From positions 1 through 64,000 of the forward strand of contig LGRX02027733.1 in assembly GCA_001247695.2 (NCBI GenBank): 64,000 nt of DNA, written 5' to 3'. The notes beneath the pieces are model-generated. The model saw only the letters and a list, made by a program, of their open reading frames with translations. It was not told the DNA's origin and did not search any database. The position numbers and the translations under genes were made by a program. Positions 42,353 to 53,864 of the stretch are shown here, one piece after another (position 1 is the stretch's first letter; each line of letters opens with the position of its first letter). The stretch comes from Cymbomonas tetramitiformis (Eukaryota > Chlorophyta > Pyramimonadophyceae > Pyramimonadales > Pyramimonadaceae).

Positions 42353-42683
42353 CTTCTTGCTCACTCTGGAGGCACACCGACATGGTGGTGTGCAGAACTC
42401 CTGTGACCTCAAGGACTTCTTCAATCTGGTTTATGTTTTGCTTTGACACCTTTATAATCTTCAATTTGACTTGCTGGCACAGAGCCTTTCAGTAGTTTAG
42501 CAGGACCTTAATTGCCTGTGAGTTTCTGCTCTTGTGCTAGCTAGAGGGTTCTAATTTGTGTATCAGAATTGCACAGTTAGATTAGCAGTTAGGCCTTGTC
42601 ACCCTGGCTCCTGCCCTAACACTTAACAGCCTTACATTTTCTGACTCTCCTAGCCAGTCACCACCCACAGTGCTGGGGTGGTG
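42353..42683 (+). other. Element B 3' untranslated region and polypurine-like tract
   Basis: 331 bp between ORF2 stop and 3' LTR, no frame. It ends gctggggtggtg just before TGCTGAAA. Confidence 0.6.
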
Positions 42684-42938
42684 TGCTGAAATCTGTATAG
42701 GCAGCCCTGACTGGGAGTCCCGGTGCAGGCCCCTATGACAGATTCCTAGGACCAACACTGGACTACTGACTGATCTGTAGGTTCGTACTGTGACACACGC
42801 TGTGTCACAGGTAGGCTAGACACCGAGACCGTCCGAGACCGTTCCGGGTATATCTAGCTTAGGGTTTATTTATCTTACACAGTTTATCCACACGAGTACG
42901 GGAGTTTCTGATATCTAGTGTACTTGGATATTCCGGTA
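42684..42938 (+). repeat. Element B 3' LTR
   Basis: Matches 39368–39621 with a few substitutions and a two-base indel (cggtgcagg versus cggtcagg). Followed by TGATG, the target duplication. Confidence 0.92.
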
Positions 42939-42943
42939 TGATG

Positions 42944-45900
42944 AATTGTCTAGGATAATGTAATATCCAGAACATATCCTATTGCAAAGTGTGTAAAAGT
43001 TATCTTACACACACACACACACTGATAAAAGTGCTAATCAGTAAGCACTGCATGCACACACACTGCATTGTATGTATTGACATTCACTGATTCAAAGTGA
43101 ATTGATTAACTTAAATATCTACTATGTATATGATAATGTACATACCACTTTCCAAACACATGTGCGTGGAAAGTGTCAGTGATTGCGATAGATAAGGAAG
43201 CAGGATAAGACAACATGTTGTAGGGCTGGATGGAGTTATCTCCAGACCCGAAGGCAAGATACTGCACCCATGAAACAGCTGGTAACTGTTGGGTGCAGTC
43301 CACTCGTCATTCCACATATCATCGCTGGAGCAATAACAACAACTACGTTGCATATTGACAGTTGATTCAGATTTGATCAGTTCAAATGCATGCAACTCTC
43401 AGATCAGTATCTACATGACATCTGATAATAGTTGTTGAGGATAAGCACACACATACAAATGTGTTGTGTCAAATTGCTGTGATTGTATCAAGCAATGTCC
43501 AGATATGTTCTAAATAAGAAATATCATTTTGATAAATCTTAGAGCACAGACCTATGCTCAGAACAGATCATAGATTGACAAATATCACTAAAGTGGATGT
43601 TCCTAACTGGATGTTCCCACTTAAGTTGATAACTTATATATCATCAGAATGTACATTTGCTGCCATGGGTTTAAATCAATAAAACCCAGAAATGCTGTCA
43701 ACCATAGATGTTGATATACAGCACAATTCACTTATTTGCCATGAAATTTATCATGTGCAAAAGTGAAGTTTATTGCAGTGATTCTGTACTTTACATTCCA
43801 CATACACACCGAGATATGTCACCGAGGCAATATATCAGATGGCCGAAAAAGCTGTAAAATGGGTGAAAAACTTCCACGTTTAATTTCAAAATTGAAATTT
43901 CGACCCCATTTTATTTTGAATTATGATTTTATACCTATTAAGGTATCAGAAAAACATAATGACCATGGTCATATCTCGTGTAACACCCTAGATATTGGGT
44001 GTGTAACATATGGGGGTGTACATATTGGCTGAAAAGCAAAATCGGTCAAAAAGTTCTACGTTGAATCTTTTGAAAATTTGGGATTGATTTTTTTTCTATA
44101 ACGCATATTTAGCTATCAAATAACAATCCCTGAATGACACTACGCGTGTAACACCCTGTAACACCCTAATAATTGAATGTGTGTGTAAGGGGTGTAACGT
44201 ACCTTCTGAACACCACTCAACATTCAATTAGGTATTAAATGCAGTTTTGCTTAAAAACATTTACAAAATATTTATACTGCTTATTTTTTACCTATCTTAG
44301 GGTTACTGATACCATGTAACACCCTAATCACATTATTGGGTATAAGGGCCACTGTAACCAGATATGCCCTAAAAATGCCGCTGTAATTTCGATAAACTTC
44401 GTGTTTGGCATTAAATATCATGCTGTTTTCGACACAGACATGATTATATATCGGGCAACAACCCAAGAACTGTAACAGATGCTTCCTATATGGAATGCAT
44501 GCTATTTATGAGGTATTGGCAATTGACAACTGCCACTATATCACACACTTCCTCAAGGGGGGAAGAAGGTGAATAGGATTACACATATATTCATTTTATA
44601 TTCCGATCTGATGATTTCTGATGGATTGCTTTTGATAAAACCACTGCATCCACAAGTAACGTTGAAATCTGTACAACGTTAAATCCACCATCACTAATAC
44701 AGTGTAAACTCGGATGGGAAACTATATTCCAATGACTATAAGTTGACTCTTGCTCAGCATTTACATTCTCGAGTAAGTTTGGAATGCTGAACTATATACA
44801 TAACATATAACCTGATACCATGCTTAATTGCATTTCCTGGATCAGAAGATGATAGTTATATAATGTATATATATATATGTCCCACCTGATACACTTTGGC
44901 ACTATAGCCGTACATAAGAGTGGGAAGGACAAGTGTATCGCTGTAAGACTGGATGATATAGTCCCAGTGCTGAAGGCAGAATGTGGCACCAGAATAACAG
45001 CTGATAACTGTTGGGAGACCACCATTCAAGACCTTCCAAGCGTAACTCCGTTGTCCTGAGATGCAAGTGAATTGTTCATAATATATTGACATCACATAAA
45101 AGCATTCTGATAAAAACCCTATATATCCATGTGAGTTGTCATTACTACAAATGACATAGGTTTTGAATCGTCGAAATGAGTATAACTCCGATGTATTCAT
45201 TAGTACAGAATAGCTGTTGAGATTATTCCTCCGGCTGGATTGCAATCATTCACAATCCCTGTACATTCCGGTGACAAAATATTGCACTGGACTGATCACC
45301 ACATTTGGTATAATCTGTGATATATAAGTCACCAGAGAAGCATTGCAATCAGCACAATGCTGTCTATACTCACAAAGATGAGTAACATATATTCTCAGAT
45401 GTAATAAATGAAGGCACAATGTGACCTACGCTAAAATCGCGTATGCTCGGCACTGTATTGTGACCTGCGCTAAGATCGTGTATGCATGGACACAACATGA
45501 CTCGTGCCAATGACGTGGACATATTTTATGCCACGACATTACATCTGAAATTAATAAATCACTCAGAGAGAAGGTGTTGACATCAGTATAGCACCATTAT
45601 ACATATAATAGTCATGAGGATTTTAAAGAAGACATAGTCTCTCCGATATTGACAAACATGGTACATATATATACATGCTCTCTATCATATATTGATATCC
45701 CACAGCATACGATGATGGTAATAGCAAGCCACTTCGCCGCTGGAGGGTAGTGTTGTATATATACAGCACATGCTTGGGCACTATATGACCCACGCTGATG
45801 ACGTGGATTCGGGCTGCATCCCAATAACTGCAATGCACCTTCGGTGCAATGGGCTGCAACCCGAGAACTGCTATCCAGCTTCATAGAAAGCTTCCACGTC

Positions 45901-48900
45901 ATCACATAGAGGTCGGACCTCTGTTGTATTTGAACGGCGCTTGACAACCGCCTAGCAATACACTTCCTTGAGGGGGGAAGATGGTAAGCTAGAAATACAA
46001 CTAAAAACCAAATAATAATAAAGACAAATAATAAAACAAGTAAGTTGCATCATTGTTTTTGTTTTGGTAAGCCTGACTGTATACAGTCAAACCATGCAGA
46101 ACTCCATGAAGTTGACACATACATCAGCCATGACATACATATGAGCTTGATTTTGAAGACCTAAACATTGTATACATCCAGTCTAGCATGTATCCAAACA
46201 AGAATTGTATATTGACACGGTGCAAGCACTATAGCCTCTGCCACCGATGATCATTAAAAAGGGCAACCATTCTTGATATTTCATACATATCATCTGATTG
46301 TATCATTAAATGTGTCAAGAGTACTCAATGCAATATGCAGGCTACAGCCTGAGTACAACACCTAGAAAGGTCAAAGCCATTGAGCTAACCAATCTAGCAT
46401 AAATGCTAGCTGCCTTTAAGGCTATACAATAAGCCTATTGCCCTTATGTCTTGATATGTATCAGTGTATTGGCATCTCTTTGAGGTAATTATGCCTATTG
46501 AATGAGCCATACCAACCATCTTGTCTTCATTGATCATTACATATCTGATCATATCGCCATTGAGCAATGCCTATTCTGTGAGATTATATATCACGAGGCA
46601 TTTCATTAGTGCACATTAAACAATTGTAGTGCAACAAAGATCATCAGCTCTTCATCATACCAAAAGGTTGAGTTGTTGTCAATTGATTTTTCAGACACCA
46701 TTTCTCAGAGGTCTATTCATCATGAAAGACAGAATCTGTGCAATCATGGCTATTCAGCCTCCGACATAGCTGACAAAGCTATTTAGCTTATGACCCAACC
46801 GTTGTTAAGCAGCCTCCACGCTATATGGCTGAAAAATGGCAAGCAATCTCTTCGGTCATTCTTGGGCATAGAGCAATCAAGCACAGCCAATTCAGGATGT
46901 TTATCCCGAAATTCTCCAAGAGTTATTCATGTTTTTCATGTGTCATATGAAAACAGCTAATATACCGCCCTATGATGGGAATCATCTCCTTCAGAAAGGG
47001 GAAGTGGTTATGCTGTAAAGTTGACCAATCTGATCATCATAAAAGTGAAGATTTGAGAAAATCGATTGAAACTTGTATTGAAAATGACTATTCCCTACAA
47101 TAAGGTATTGCACCTAAGGGAATAAGGGTTTCATCGTCTGAAATAGGAAAAGACTTTTTACATTGACTCTATTTCCCGAATCCAGAATCGCATAGAAAAA
47201 ATGTTCTATCCTGTGCATATAGAAAGTACATTAGATTCAGATTCTGAGCATACAAATGGATTTGAATGCACTCAGGTATGTACTGAGTTGCAACTGTCCA
47301 AAGTTTTCATTCTGACATCACTATCTTATTTTTGGAATAGCATATAATGGTATAAACCATCCACATATAGATTGACATCATACTTGTGGTTCATATCATT
47401 CTGGCACATAAGACACGCATGCTTCATTGAGGAATCATGACTCTCTGAAAGTTCATTCTGGAATGTTTAGAAATTTGTTGCCTCGACCATTAGGCCACAA
47501 AGTCTTGGGGAAAGCCATGGCGGAACTCGAACCCGCAATCTGCAGCTGGTTTCCAAGCACAGTTCATCCTCATTCTGGAAAGTGACAGAAATTTTATAGT
47601 CATCAACAAGTCACAATTCTATCGGATTGAAATGACACACCCATCATTCATACTTCTTTACCATGACAAGTCTCTGAATAGTGTTTGCCCAAAAATAAAA
47701 TGGGCACCATTTAGATAAGTGATCATGTGCTGAAGAATATACACATATCACTAGGCAATGCCATGTTCTATTCATAATGAAATGACATGTCAGCCATCCA
47801 TCAACTACGAAAATACAACTCGTAGTAAGTTGTTGTCATTACGGACACTTCTTGATTGACTCTCCATTAGCTTCGATGCCAAAGTTAACTTCGGTACTGA
47901 TTTCTTTGTTCATCATGACAATCATTTCCAGAACCATTGTCTAAGTTGGGTACACTATAGAGACCCTGAACTGACAAAGTATGTGGGCTGCAACCCAACG
48001 ACTGTATTTGACATCATTGTGATTTTGCAAGATTAAAAAACGTCAGGCATATTACCAATATGACGTGCAGAGAATCAATGTTCAGATTGACATTGTTACC
48101 TCTAAAGCATTCGATGAGTAATCTTAGTCTGATTCTTTATCAAACCATTTTTCACATAACATAATGATTGAATAATATCCTCCATCATCATCTGATTGGT
48201 TTGATACATCTCTTTTTACGAGGGGGAGGAAGAGTATAGATTCATTCATTTTTCATACAGCTGCCACAAATTGATTTACATCATTGTGATTTTGCTTGGA
48301 AGATTAAAAATCTTATCAAACGTTCCAGCATCTGTGTATAGCAGCCATAAAGTTGATGACACGGTACATCATGCCGATTGAAACATCAAATGAGGTCTTA
48401 TTTGACTTACTAACACATGAAGTTCATTATGAGGAAATCATAGATGCATATTTCTCCGGCTTATCATTTATATGAAGGGCACTGACATAGGAGAACAATG
48501 GTTTTTCAAATGTGAATAAGCTATATTGTAAGCTTACGACCATCACTTTGACATCAACAGCCTGAGATGCTGATTGTCGAAATTCAAGAGTTGAAGGATT
48601 CGTTGAATCAACCTTGATACATGTGTTTTGATTCATAAATTGTTGATCCATGGTTTCTCCCCAAATCTAGAAAAGCTGGCACACAAGTTGTTGCCAATGT
48701 CTTAAGGAAAGCATCTGAGCAAAGGATTGCCAGTTGTGCCATCAGGCATTGAATTCCATGAACAGCAAAGCCGAGTGAGTAAATCCGCCACTCTAGCTAT
48801 TTGCCCGTCATTCCTTCCAGGTTCATGACAAGAGACAATTCATCAAAGTCATAAACCAATGCATAAGTCGCATGCATGGTTGCACAGTTTGTATCCGAAT

Positions 48901-50417
48901 GCAACCCCATCGAGGTTAAGCATCTAAGACAGCAACTCTGGCCAACCGAAAGCCTTCCTGTCTTCGGATATCTTTTGCATTCTCATTTCCAGCTCCATTA
49001 TGGACTAGGAAGCATCATGGCTGTGCCTCGCTAGGACGCTAATCCTCAAATCCTCACACTTGAGGCGAGCCTTATAAGACAATGACCTTAGGCTTGTGGG
49101 GCGTCAACCCCTTATCAAATCCTGAACACTTGTTAACACCTGGATAAATTTATCATGATGCAACTTAAGTGGGATTATAAGTTCCACATAATCATATTGT
49201 CTACGTACGCTGAAGGCATAACTGCCGCATATGCTCAATAGGTCGTAGCTTCTATAACATTGTGGCTTCTGAGTCAAAAGCTGATAGCCGATGACTTTTG
49301 CCAATAAATTGCCGACCAAATAATAATCAGGCCGTGGAAACATGTACCCAAGAGGTTTTCGTCCATCGGTCACATATATATCAGGGCTGCATCCCAAGAA
49401 CTACTGCAGGGCTGCATCCCAAGAACTGCAGGGCTGCATCCCAAAGACTGCGATGCACCTTCGGTGCAATGGGCTGCAACCCAAGAACTGCAGGGTTACA
49501 TCCCTAACATTTTTTACCCTGCATCAAATTGATATGACAGGAGCAGGAATTGATCCTTCCTTGCTAAGGTGTAGTGAGCCTTGTACAAATCATACCCTTA
49601 CACAGATACGCATATGCGGGTACCAATATCTGTGAAAAACTGCTATATGCTACCTTTGCCAAAGCCGTGGTTTGTCATCGGATTCTTGGCCAGTCATCCG
49701 AAGCTACCGGGAACGGGACTGAGGTAGACGGAGTTGTGATCCTAAGTTGTGCTTGACAAACATAACTAAAGAAATTTCACATTAGTACGTGGCGAATCCA
49801 TTCTCACTCATCGCGATAGATGTTCGTCAAAGCGTGCGTACTGGACCATATCAGGAGTTTGGCAGACGGGTGAGGATTTAAAGTGGACTTATAAAGACCC
49901 TCCGATATCTCGTAAGCAGGGCCTTCTCTGTTTGCATTAAAAACAAGCCCCAAAATCGGGCTCCCCATCGCTACCTATGATCCTCCAAAGTAGCTTAAGG
50001 AGGGGAGGAAGGGTTGGGTGCACTATATCAGGCCGAGAATCGTTCGATTATAAATCGTGGGATCATCGTTCGCAAAAGCGTCGACGGCTAGCGCAAATAA
50101 TCCGTAACGTAGACTTCGGATGCTTTGAATCGTCACTCTGACGCACGATACGTGTGGATCAATCAGTAATCCAGCGTCAATCTGCATCACGAAACGCAAT
50201 TCATTGAACCTTCAAAGGTGGGCTACATCCTGAGAACTGTAAGGTGAGGGACTAAAGTGGACTCAGTTCCCCCCAATAACCTAAAAACACCATGAGGGAC
50301 GCCTCAAATCGGTGTAAGAAGACTGGTACCAGCAAGAAGCGACAACAACAAAGACATCATATACATATACAAAGGTATGCCCGTTGTGAGGTCACAACTC
50401 TTTTAAGAGGGGAGATC
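42944..50417. other. AT-rich, apparently non-coding interior of element A, right part
   Basis: About 7.5 kb with no ORF above ~130 codons and no recognisable protein. It contains (ca)n at 43007–43022, repeated gtgtaacaccct motifs (43980–44330), repeats of gtgacctgcgctaagatcg (45420–45500), gggctgcaacccaagaactg repeats (45830–45870; 49383–49510), a tRNA-like patch near 47480–47560, and polypurine tracts at about 44551, 45964, 48219, 49994 and 50405. Two of these sit in homologous context (ttgacaac...cacttcct(c/t)(a/g)aggggggaaga). Confidence 0.5.
49383..49510 (+). repeat. Tandem gggctgcatcccaagaactg units
   Basis: Four to five units of 21–50 bp built on ggctgca(t/a)cccaa(g)aactgc. One includes the hairpin gatgcacc-ttc-ggtgcaatg also found at about 45836. 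Confidence 0.8.
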
Positions 50418-51045
50418 TGTCAGGGTCATGACCGATGACATATGTGTCATACATGTCATACCTGTCATACCTGTCAGACATGTCATACCATGTCATGTCA
50501 TGTCATGTCGGTCGTGTCATATATTATTATGACAGTCGGTCGCGTCATATATTATTATGACAGTCGGTCGCGTCATATATTATTATGACAGTCGTCAGTA
50601 CGGTCGACCATGACTGTACCTGTCGTCAGATGATAATGTCACATCATCTGTCATTATTCAAGGAAAGACTTGAATGACCCTGTCATCGAGAGTTCGTACG
50701 TCGAACTCGAAGATGACAAGCAAGATACATCTTGAAGTACAAACAAGAACCATCTTTGCTTTAAGCATGTGCGGAACACGCATGCACAGCATGAACGAAC
50801 TATTCGTTATTATCACCATGCTGGTCGTTCAACCTATGTCTCGGGTTCACAACCCAATGGCGGTACTATCTATGATGATAGGAGACATATGGTATAAGAT
50901 GAGGAAGCGTTGGGCTTCAAGCAGTTCTTCACTCAGAGACTGCACTCATCACCCGCTATTACGCACACTCGCATTGCTGTCCAACTTTGCAGTGTTTATT
51001 TGTATATTGATAATATATTCACGGCGCCTGTTTATTCCGCCGTAT
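50418..51045 (+). repeat. 3' LTR copy of element A, interrupted by CACTA-2
   Basis: Gap-free match to 37356–37983 ending at ccgccgtat, where CCCTACC of CACTA-2 begins. In the other copy the sequence continues cagatgg. Confidence 0.85.
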
Positions 51046-51059
51046 CCCTACCAAATAAG

Positions 51060-52690
51060 GACGGGTCCATGTGATTCATAAATCACATGGACCCCGCATG
51101 GACCTCACGTGGACCCCCGTGGACTTGGAATGGACCTCGCATGCCCCAAATGGTCAGACATTTCTCCCTAGGGGTCCATATGGGGTCCACTGAAGGTCCA
51201 TGTGGGGTCCATACGGTTTCCAGTCACATGGACCTCACATGGACCCTCCCTACGGGTCCATGTGGGGTCCATGTGATACCTCTTAGTGTGTACGTAGCAT
51301 GTGGACCCGACATGGACCGGTGAGGGCCACATGGGTCCGATGGTCAGACATTCCTACGGGTCCATGCGACGCATGGACCCCACATGGACCCCGCATGGAC
51401 CGGTAGGTACAATCACATGGACTTCGTGGGGACCACTCAGTTATCATCACATGGACCCCACATGGACCGGTGAGGGCCACATGGGTCCGATGGTCAGACA
51501 TTCCTACGGGTCCATGCGACGCATGGACCTCGCATGGACCCGTAGGGAATGCATCACATGGACCCAGCATGGACCCCTCGCTCGATGGGTTCATATGATT
51601 ACCCGGCAGGTCCATGTGGTATTTAGGCGGGTCCAAGCGATGATCTAGCGGGTCCGTGTGAGTATTAAGCGGGTCCGTATGATTATCCGGCGGGTCCACG
51701 TGGGCATTAAGCGGGTCCATGTGATTAGTATGTGGGTCTATGCGATTATTCTGCGGGTCCATGTGATTATTTTGTGGGTCCATACGATTCTTCGGCGGGT
51801 CCATGTGGGTATTAAGCGGGTCCATGCGTTTGTAAAACGGGTCCATGTGCTCTGCAAGCGGGTCCATACGGTTATTTAGCGGGTCCATGTGATTATTTTG
51901 TGGGTCCATACGATTATTTTGTGGGTCCATACGGTTATTCAGCGGGTCCATATGATTATTTTGTTGGTCCATATGATTCTTCGGCGGGTCCATGTGGGTA
52001 TTAAGCGGGTCCATGCGATTGTAAAACGGGTCCATGTGCTCTGCAAGCGGGTCCATTCGATTATGATGTGGGTCCATACGGTTATTCAGCGGGTCCATGT
52101 GATCATTTTGTGGGTCCATACGATTATTCGGCGGGTCCGTGCGGGTATTAAGCGGGTCCATGCGATTGTAAAACGGGTCCATGTGCTCTGCAAGCGGGTC
52201 CATGCGATTATTATGTGGGTCCATATGGTTATTCAGAGGGTCCGTGTGATTATTTTGTGGGTCCATACGATTATTCGCGGGTCCGTGTGGGTATTAAGCG
52301 GGTCCATGCGATTGTAAAACGGGTCCATGTGCTCTGCAAGCGGGTCCATTCGATTATTTTGTGGGTCCATACGGTTATTCAGCGGGTCCATGTGATCATT
52401 TTGTGGGTCCATACGATTATTCGGCGGGTTCGTGTGGGTATTAAGCGGGTCCATGCGATTGTAAAACGGGTCCATGTGCTCTGCAAGCGGGTCCATTCGA
52501 TTATTTTGTGGGCCCATACGGTTATTCAGCGGGTCCATGTGATCATTTTGTGGGTCCATACGATTATTCGGCGGGTTCGTGTGGGTATTAAGCGGGTCCA
52601 TACGATTGTAAAACGGGTCCATGTGATCAACAAGCGGGTCCATGCGATTATTTTGTGGGTCCATATGGTTATTCAGCGGGTCCATATGAT
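51060..52690. repeat. CACTA-2 subterminal array, 21-bp monomers in 147-bp units
   Basis: From about 51590 the array is built of 21-bp monomers beginning (c/t)gggtccat(g/a)(c/t)g, arranged in a seven-monomer higher-order unit of about 147 bp (recognisable by gattgtaaaacgggtccatg then ctctgcaagcgggtcc). About seven units are present, one with a 2–3-bp deletion near 52274. The leftmost part (51060–51590) has the same core in both orientations at irregular spacing. The 21-bp phase makes long artefact ORFs on both strands (MDPxNNR repeats). Confidence 0.9.
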
Positions 52691-52782
52691 TATTTTAGTA
52701 TACAATGCAATTATAAACAATATTTACAAGTGAAGTGGTCAGGACGGCAAAAACAGTACGGCAGTTCTACACAAAATGATTG

Positions 52783-53805
52783 CTATTCGTCGTCACCACT
52801 ATCATCCCCTGCCTGTGCCCCATCCTCGTCTTGCGCATCTTCGTCTTGCGTATCCTCTCCATTCCCATCCGAGGGCCCATCACCATTCTCATCACCATCC
52901 CCGGACGCCTCCATGTCCTCCACCACCTCCCCGGCCTGCTCGGCCTGCTCGGCCTCCTCGGCCTCCTCCGTTACAGCTGCCTTGCCCTTTTTCCTCTTCT
53001 TTTTCTCGGCTTCGTCGCCCCCATCCGCTTTCCTCTTGGCCTTGCCGAGCATCTCCTTTGCCGCCTTTTTGCGGGCCTCCTTGGCGGCGTGGCTGGCAGT
53101 ACTTCGTTCGGAAGCTTCCTTGGCGCTCTGCACCTTCATACCAGCAAATACCTTAGAGGCATTTTTGCTGAGCTTGACGTTACTGACTGGCAACCTGCAT
53201 ACGTAGACACACCACACCTCAATACAGTACACAGAGTATACTGGGGCGGGGTTGGGGCGACACGTGGGACCATACAGGACATACGGGGGCGGGGTGCGGG
53301 CAGAACACCGGACCGTGCGGGACCCAGGTTTACAGAGGTAAACGGGCCCAGGTTTACAGAGGGCAAAACGTGTGAACTGAAGGGTTACTCACCACACCAG
53401 GATGCCTGCCTCCATTATCGACTTGGCGTCGTGCTGGAGTTCTGTTTTGTTTATTTTTTTTTCTGAGTTGGAGGGGAGAGCGAGCAACTTCGTGATGGAT
53501 TGCTCGTGCATCGCAAGGATGCGGTCGTGATGGTCCCCGGCCTCGTCGTTCTCGTCGTGGGGGGAAGGTTTTACTCCGAACTTGAGCAAAACCTCCACGA
53601 CGTCCTTGGGGATTTTGCCCCCCTTGGCAATATTCACACTGCTCCCCCCGGGGACCCCCTCCACCACCCCGTAACACAACTCGAACCGATCGTTGTCGTA
53701 GTCGAGGAGTGAGGAGGCGAACTCCTCGGGGAAGGGGGTAACGGATTTGGAGCGGATGCGGTGCACGGCGACGAATGACCCGAGCACCAGTGTGGAGTCA
53801 TCCGC
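52783..53805 (-). CDS. CACTA-2 accessory protein, C-terminal exons
   Basis: Two exons join in frame: 53805 (acceptor gggtcgcag) to 53393 (donor TG|GTGAGT) and 53194 (acceptor tatgcag) to the stop at 52783. The first encodes a Val/Phe-rich fold-like segment (LVLGSFVAVHRI, FELCYGVVEG) and a helical stretch with NKTELQHDAKSIMEAGILV. The second encodes a Lys/Ala-rich helix (KEARKKAAKEML) and an Asp/Glu/Gly acidic tail. The layout matches the CACTA-1 accessory gene (LVIGRATVAAIG, YELYVEFVV, NKTMEMLEHNLQSVIV, then a basic/acidic tail). The 5' exon is missing: the frame meets Gypsy-2 sequence near 53865. Likely a DNA-binding or regulatory partner of the transposase. Confidence 0.68.
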
Positions 53806-53864
53806 CTGCGACCCAGCCCCAAACCAATAGCAGTCAGCGACATCGTACCCACACTCACACACTG

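Larger units (their letters stand above)
39368..42938 (+). mobile_element. Element B: complete small LTR retrotransposon (3.57 kb)
   Basis: LTRs 39368–39621 and 42684–42938 (TG...TA, about 255 bp, a handful of differences), a 5-bp target duplication TGATG (39363–39367; 42939–42943), a conserved leader starting ggtcgtgg after the 5' LTR, and a purine-rich tract before the 3' LTR. Two overlapping ORFs encode Gag-like and zinc-knuckle/membrane proteins. There is no protease, integrase or RT, so it needs another element's enzymes. Near-identical LTRs suggest recent insertion. Confidence 0.9.
37356..51045 (+). mobile_element. Element A: large LTR retrotransposon with non-coding interior
   Basis: Near-identical LTR segments at 37356 and 50418 in direct orientation, and a polypurine tract (aagaggggagatc, 50405–50417) immediately before the second, define a plus-strand element of at least 13.7 kb. 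It includes the nested 3.6-kb element B. The remaining ~9 kb interior has no ORF above about 140 codons and no pol motif, so it is either a large non-autonomous derivative (LARD-like) or two unrelated insertions of one LTR. CACTA-2 interrupts the 3' LTR. Confidence 0.6.
51046..53864. mobile_element. CACTA-2: left end of a second CACTA-type transposon
   Basis: Starts CCCTACCAAATAAGG at 51046, preceded by TAT (51043–51045), a potential 3-bp duplication. The left boundary is exact because the uninterrupted target exists at 37981. As in CACTA-1, a dense array of short GGTCCAT-based repeats comes first, followed by a minus-strand accessory gene. The transposase and right terminus are not present before Gypsy-2 begins, so the rest is presumably beyond 64000. 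The right limit given is where accessory-gene sequence ends. Confidence 0.72.

Noticed and set aside
43980..44340. Internal telomere repeat
   Set aside because: Units gtgtaacaccct are irregularly spaced and not the tandem CCCTAAA type.
51283..52733. MDPxNNR-repeat protein (327 codons) and opposite-strand frames
   Set aside because: Explained by the 21-bp monomer; a 2–3-bp deletion near 52274 shifts the frame with no sign of constraint, and both strands are equally open.
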